From positions 115,808,991 through 115,872,990 of the forward strand of contig NC_073696.1 in NCBI RefSeq assembly GCF_029784165.1: a DNA stretch of 64,000 bases, read 5' to 3'. Each line of letters opens with the position of its first letter. Position 1 is the first letter of the stretch. Positions 58,634 through 64,000 of the stretch are shown piece by piece. The position numbers were made by a program, and so were the translations under genes. This DNA comes from Wyeomyia smithii. Taxonomy: Eukaryota; Arthropoda; Insecta; Diptera; Culicidae. Under the pieces are notes generated by a model. It had not been told where the DNA came from. It searched no databases and saw nothing but the letters and a program-made list of their open reading frames with translations.

Positions 58634-60519
58634 TTTTTTCTCCGTGGTATAAAATTGTTACGAACTGCGTAGAGCTTGTCATAGAATGTTATTAAAGCGC
58701 TATCAACTGATCTGGTTTGCAGTACAGAATCCTAGTTAATAGCATTGAACGCCAATTTCACTTGATCATAACCACATGCTTTTAAGTCAAAAGTCTTTGC
58801 ACGATACCTTAGTTTTACGTTGGTTTTCTCAGGTTCTTAGTTTTCTTGGTTATCACATCGTAAAAAATCTGTCCACGTGAAGTGTGAAAGGCCCCTAAGT
58901 TAGAGGGAATGATTCCAAGCATATGCATAGGGATGCCGAAGAGCCAGCACGTTTAGTTGCAGCCGTCTTGCAACCCGAAGGTAGTGTGTGTTGGCTGTGC
59001 TATTTATAAAGTTGTGTATGGAAAAATGGCTCTGGGTGGCGTTATTGAAGTTTATAGGTGCCATAGTTGGAATGCAGGCGTCTGACAATCTTAAAATTGG
59101 ACATGTTTCTTCAGTTGCCCAGAAGTTCGAAGTAGTTCATAAAATACGCTCTGAAATATAGTATCTATGCAATTTAGATGACATTATATGCATATAAAAT
59201 TTATTATGCTTCCATTATTTGTTCAAGCTTTTCGGATTGATTAGCTTCTGAACCATTTTTGCAATAACGTTCGAGTCGGATAAGCTCCAAATAGCAGGTG
59301 ATAGTATTACATGCACAAACACACAAACCGCTCGACCGCTTTCCCAAAAAGAATGTACAACATTTAATGACACTATTGTATTTCCGACTAATTTTCAACC
59401 TCGTCACTACTGGTGTTTTGCCAGACAAAGCGCAAACGTCATCCATCACTCTTCGCCTTCGCGTGCCAGTGGTGAACTCATTTGCATTGTTCCATCGCTC
59501 TTAGATAGGCTTTAGTCATATTTCAAAAATAAATCAATTCATCTTCTCGATCCCTTCGCTCGGCTGCGGAGAAGCGTAGCTTTCAGTGGACAGAAAAAAA
59601 AGAACCGAACATTGTGTCCCATTTCCCAGCTGAGTAAAGTTTCACCATCCCGGACGGATGGATCGACATCAGTTTCGTACAAAGCGGACAAAAATATACG
59701 CCTTCAACCGTGCCGGAAACCTCCGTGCGGTGCTTTGTGCAAAGTGGACGGTATGATAACACGAAAAAAAAATTCTTGGTGCGGATAAAGCAGTTCATTT
59801 TTTTTGAGGTGGTGACGGCTAATAAAAGGTTCAACAATTTCGTTTTTTTGCGTCGGAAGAACCATGATGGAATTAAGACAAAGTACGAAAAAATCAGACA
59901 AGCTTTGTACGTGGTTATGTTTAATTAAACAACATGCGTAAAATCTCTGTGAAAGCATAATTAATTTGAATTTCATTCGATTCATGCATAATAGATTGAA
60001 TTTATTTCGAATTAAATGATATCTCGCTTCACAAAACCACAATAAAAACGAACAATTGAACATGTGGGAGGCGTTTGAAGAAAAATCAAACAGAATAAAA
60101 TCGACGAAGTCAAACAGCCGGAAGCCCATGAAATCAATTTCGAAAAGCAATTTAGTGATTGGATCTTTTACAGTCTTTGCTCGGTATACGACGACCGTCG
60201 TCAGGCCCAAGATAGCATGTAAACGGTGCTGTTATTTCATGCGCTCAATGACAGGTTTACAAAAGGAGATACAGAAATTTGACCGCAAAAAAATCTGTAA
60301 AAATAATATCATAAATAAATACGCAAATAAACTTATTGTGGTAAAAATGCTGCTGTTTTTATAACGTAAATTATTTCCCAAATGTATTTACTAATTTGCT
60401 ACAATTGTTTGAATATCCAAGTCATACGTTATTATATAAAAAAAAACAGCTCGCATCAAAATTGAATCAATCAAAAATTTTAGCCGAAAAATTTGTAACT
60501 CATTTTTAGGTTATTTTGA
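58634..60519. other. gene-free stretch
   Basis: No recognised gene. 59000-59090 resembles 48016-48100. The 168-codon minus frame at 59704-60210 is a phenylalanine/leucine-rich shadow without domains. Plus frames at 59710-59928 and 60056-60364 are lysine-rich and could include upstream exons for the candidate exon at 60520, but nothing supports this beyond proximity. Confidence 0.4.
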
Positions 60520-60729
60520 TCGGATATCTGTTTTAAAGCGGAAAATCAAGAATTTGGAATACAATTCATCATTCCGGAGCACACGTTTCCACAATCCTAT
60601 CTTTTTGATTTTCCAGAGAACGTATCCATAAGACCGGAAACGTATTATTTGGCGAATTATGCTTTTCGAGTTTCCGAAGAAGAGGCTGTCAGGTATCGAT
60701 GGGCACAGCTGAGGCTCGGATTGGTCTGA
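60520..60729 (+). CDS. possible terminal coding exon of an unidentified host gene (partial)
   Basis: An open frame without ATG runs to TGA at 60727-60729. Its translation (for example EHTFPQSYLFDFPENVSIRP, then EEEAVRYRWAQLRLGLV) has a balanced amino-acid make-up unlike the surrounding AT-rich noise. A possible acceptor (TTTTAAAG) precedes codon 7 or so, and AATAAA-type signals lie near 60806-60813. I do not recognise the protein. It could equally be a remnant of an old element. Low confidence. Confidence 0.3.
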   Translation, partial: SDICFKAENQEFGIQFIIPEHTFPQSYLFDFPENVSIRPETYYLANYAFRVSEEEAVRYRWAQLRLGLV

Positions 60730-60953
60730 TTGATTGATTGAACGATAGTTCTAAACGTGAAATATTTCATATATGCTCAAAATTTAGTTCGACATATACA
60801 TAAATAATAAAGAACAAAACCAATAAAAAATAATATAACAACATAATCAAGAGCAAATCGTTGTAACTTTTTCTTCATAGATCAAGCTTCATATAACAAG
60901 CAGAAAAATGCAACTTTAGAAGTTTCGTTTACCTAAAGCAACACTGCAAAACC

Positions 60954-62291
60954 CAGGCCCGTAGCTACCGGGGGGCTAGGGGGCTTAGCCCCTGCATTGC
61001 CCCACCACGCAATTTTCTCATATATTTGATTGTTACTAGGTACAAAAAACCAAAAGAAAAATCTGAAATATAAGAAATAAGCATTATTAAATAGTCTCCA
61101 CTTTTTTTTTTATTTTACCGATATCAGTCAATTTCTGTTTGTTAAGAACAATTGCACCTTGCATTTAAGTAGTTCATTAAATCTCAAATGAACCGTGTTC
61201 GAGTTCGAACAATCAAAACGGTCGAGCTCAAAAAAGTTAAATCACTCAATCTTGTGATGAGCCCGCCTGATTCGCGGCGAAGTTGAAACTGACGATCCGC
61301 ATACTTCCGTTCCGGATGTCCGGTCCAGCGTCTGGGAGTGAAAATGTCAGTTTTTTTAAATGTGTCATTTTAATGAAAGAACCAATCACAGTTTTATATG
61401 TTTGATTATATAAGAACAATTCAAAACAAGTTTTGCTGCAAAATTTGACCAACTTTTCCAGAAGTTTAAATTTCTCACTTTTTGTTTTCTTGGATTAAAC
61501 ACATCGTGAGCAAAAAATGACACACAAGACAAGTTATTTCAAATATTAAACTTTCAGCCAGTATCCAAACTCCCTGCAGTGTGCTTCTTGTGATTTATGT
61601 TTATGTTCAGTTCAATTAATTTTGGCAGGACTTTTCCACACCTCGGAAGCATAACCCAGTCCATTACCTGGCCGGACAACTATGTTTCAGTTAGGTCCGA
61701 AATGAAACCGGACAACAACATTGATCAAACAATGCGAATCGTAAAATTTAGAACTTAGGCTGACGGTTGAATCGCTCCATTCCCTCAATATTTCTTCGCG
61801 AATAGAGTCTCTCAGTATCGTCGATTTCGAATGATGCGACCCTCGTAGATAGGTCTCTAACGCTGTAATTCCTTCAATGCATTAGTTGCTTCAGACTATA
61901 ACTTTTAAAAACTCTCTTCTGTTCTTAGTTTTTCGATCGTTGTGTAAATGGCTCTAATAAGTGTCATAGAATCGTTGTATTCCATCACTCGACCATGTAT
62001 TGCTTCTCTTGCTGATTTGATAATTTGTTTAATGAATATTGAATCGATCGAATTCGTGGGTCAGAAATTTAAAATAAATAATGAGCTTCTGAATCTTTTG
62101 GTGCTTAAACTATCGGAATAGGAGGAAAACTGAAAAACTTATAAGAATTTTAATTTGGGTACTCCGTGTGACGCGTAAAGGTACTTTTTTGTCGAGCACA
62201 TAACGGTTTTAAACTGCTTTCTCTCCAAAAAAAACGTTTACTTAAAAAAAATTCTCTGCCCCCCATGCAAAACGGAGTAGCTACGGCTCTG
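60954..62291. mobile_element. hAT-type element with perfect 8-bp target duplication
   Basis: GCAAAACC occurs immediately outside both ends (60946-60953 and 62292-62299). The ends are CAGGCCCGTAGCTAC and, complemented from the right, CAGAGCCGTAGCTAC: 15 bp with two mismatches, starting with the CAG common in hAT elements. The 1338-bp interior has no intact transposase; a minus-strand stretch near 61800-62100 reads as broken helical protein (for example IHGRVMEYNDSMTLIRAIYT) and may be the remnant of one. Non-autonomous or dead. Confidence 0.85.
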
Positions 62292-62299
62292 GCAAAACC

Positions 62300-64000
62300 A
62301 CAACTTGAAATCAATCGGCTCGATGAGCAACAGATCACAGGACGGGTACAAATTTTTGCTACTCCAAGTTACCTCCCAAGTTACATCGATTAGATTCGTC
62401 GATGAAATATCAATTGCAAAGCAAATCGGTACCTCCGTCGCAGCCTAGCTTTGCTCGACCACAAAACATGACGTGCGGTTGCTACGACGAGAGACATTAA
62501 ATTTCGAATCACCTTCACCCGGGACAGAGACACCGCTGGACGGTACGGAACGGACCCATTACGCTTCCCTTGGCACCGATGACGATCTAATAACATACTG
62601 CTGGTAACTTTGCTTGGCCATCAAACTGTGCTTGCTTCGTCATATCAGAGCGGGCGCCACACTGGGAAGGGATGCGATGCGAGATGCGCAACGCGAACAT
62701 TTTGCTCGGTCGATTCGGTTGAATGCAAAGTATCTAACGATGTGTTCTCCTGGTTGTTCATGCTGGTTAGAAATGTTCATTTGGGTTTTTCTCGGTTCGG
62801 TTTCCACATTCCGGTTCAAACGGTTGCCGGTTGACAATACATGAACCAGTCTAAAAAGTGGCACACAGATAGTTCCCGGCGAAAGTAACTTAGCATAAAG
62901 AGCCATTACCGATGCAGTTTTGTCTCATTTTCCGAAGCTTTTCATAGGCTAAAGGGTTTACGCGTGGATATCTCGGGGAGCAGGGATGACGAGTACGTTG
63001 CATTGCAGTGTATGTACCAATAATGACATTGCACTCGGCAGCAATGGCACTAAACCGAGTAGCAAATGGTGTAGCGATATTACAAGCAATTTATTAAAAG
63101 TTGGCTTGTTGTGTTATTCATGCAATGATAATTATCGTCTAATATTGTATATGCGAGGTATGGTAAAACAGTAGCGTCGTGGTTCTCATGCCTTGAATTT
63201 AGCTGAAATGAAGCGTTGTTGTTGCGAACATAACGGAGAATGTGGTTTACAGGTGGTAGATAAAGATATAGAATATTTTACAGGTACTCTTTAAAACAAG
63301 GGAAAATAAATTTTTGCTTGATTTCGAACCTGTCTCAAGCTTCTCGTTTATAATTCAACAATTAACAATTAATATGGTGAGCTGAAATTTTTGTTTTGCT
63401 AATTTTTTATTCCATATTTTTTTATATTTCCATTTTATTTTGTTTCTGCTTCTTTTGTTAGTTCATGCTTCATTGCCTATAACGCTTTCAATTTCCCTGA
63501 TTTAGAATCTTTCTTTGTGTACTGTTTACCTTTTTTTAAATCCTTTCATCTTTCGCTTTTTTTCATTTAAAAACTAAAACACGACTGAATAACTGAATTT
63601 AAAACTTTCTTATTTTTAATGACTATAATGCGAGTCAAGCTATTTTTATTTCTGTTTCCCCAGTTAGTACATTTCTCAATCGTCAGCTCCACATTTACTG
63701 CTTGAAATAGAAATGAATTTAGAACTAACTAGATTTCCTTGAAGGCATTTTATGGAACAAAAGTTCTTCTGACACCACTCCAACGCCGATGATATAAGTA
63801 GCTAAAGGAATAAAGGATAAAGTTTTTCTTGCGAAAAAAGTCAAATTTCCTTCACTCCATCTAGCACATGACAGATTGGCAAAAATTAAGTACCTATCTC
63901 TTATGCCTGCAGAAACTCGTCGCTACTCCGCTAGTTCACATTCGTGCCGTCTGAAATTTATTGTTCATATCTTAATTACGAAACTAAGAGGCGTAAATTT
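62300..64000. other. gene-free end of the window
   Basis: No coding domain, RNA gene or bounded repeat recognised. 62390-62900 is GC-richer and holds overlapping open frames on both strands without known motifs; it could be the flank or a UTR of a gene beyond the window. From about 63300 it is strongly AT-rich. Confidence 0.4.

Noticed and set aside
59704..60210. 168-codon minus-strand frame
   Set aside because: Low-complexity, F/L/I-rich translation of AT-rich DNA without recognisable motifs or a splice context.

Overview
The window looks like nuclear DNA from a mosquito, probably a culicine with a large, repeat-rich genome. It is AT-rich, gene-poor and full of nested transposable elements. 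The clearest lineage clue is two copies of an IS630/Tc1/mariner transposon whose transposase has the DD37E catalytic spacing first described from mosquitoes. RTE, LOA/R1-like, I-like and Jockey-like LINEs, tRNA-derived SINEs and hAT- and Harbinger-type MITEs fit the same picture. There is no bacterial gene organisation, and no CRISPR array, rRNA or convincing functional tRNA.

Host genes. One complete host gene is visible: an intronless 356-codon Sans/USH1G-type ankyrin-repeat plus SAM scaffold protein (42363-43433). A first coding exon of a secreted or membrane leucine-rich-repeat protein (1546-1922) ends at a consensus splice donor. Two weak terminal-exon candidates lie at 18-135 and 60520-60729.

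Layout. 1-3.9 kb: host exon(s) and intron. 3.9-7.6 kb: a SINE-like repeat holding a second SINE, then a decayed RTE LINE. 7.6-13.1 kb: nothing recognisable. 13.1-17.4 kb: a LOA/R1-like LINE interrupted twice, then a mariner-type transposase remnant. 17.5-18.4 kb: a 677-bp pure TCTG microsatellite and a CT tract. 18.4-26.0 kb: dispersed inverted repeats. 26.0-36.2 kb: a multi-level nest in which a tandem repeat contains a DD37E transposon, which is split by a 7.75-kb insert bounded by an 18-bp duplication. That insert carries an OTU-protease/endonuclease/reverse-transcriptase gene relic and a hAT MITE. 36.2-41.7 kb: MITEs, a Jockey fragment, a second mariner-type fragment, the second SINE-like copy and a minisatellite MITE. 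42.4-43.4 kb: Sans. 46.2-48.0 kb: a foldback with 596-bp arms. 48.7-50.0 kb: the second DD37E element. 50.5-55.1 kb: an RTE LINE (minus) head to head with an I-like LINE (plus). 56.4-58.6 kb: an unclassified repeat with histone-like 3' stem-loops. 61.0-62.3 kb: a hAT-type element with a perfect 8-bp duplication.

Most notable is the relic at 28220-32486. It encodes an OTU-type cysteine-protease domain, a second OTU-like domain that lacks the catalytic cysteine, an APE-type endonuclease and a reverse transcriptase. Its reading frame is continuous only if three short GT-AG introns (and possibly a fourth) are removed, which is unexpected for a retrotransposon copied from RNA. All assignments come from reading the sequence; no database search was run.
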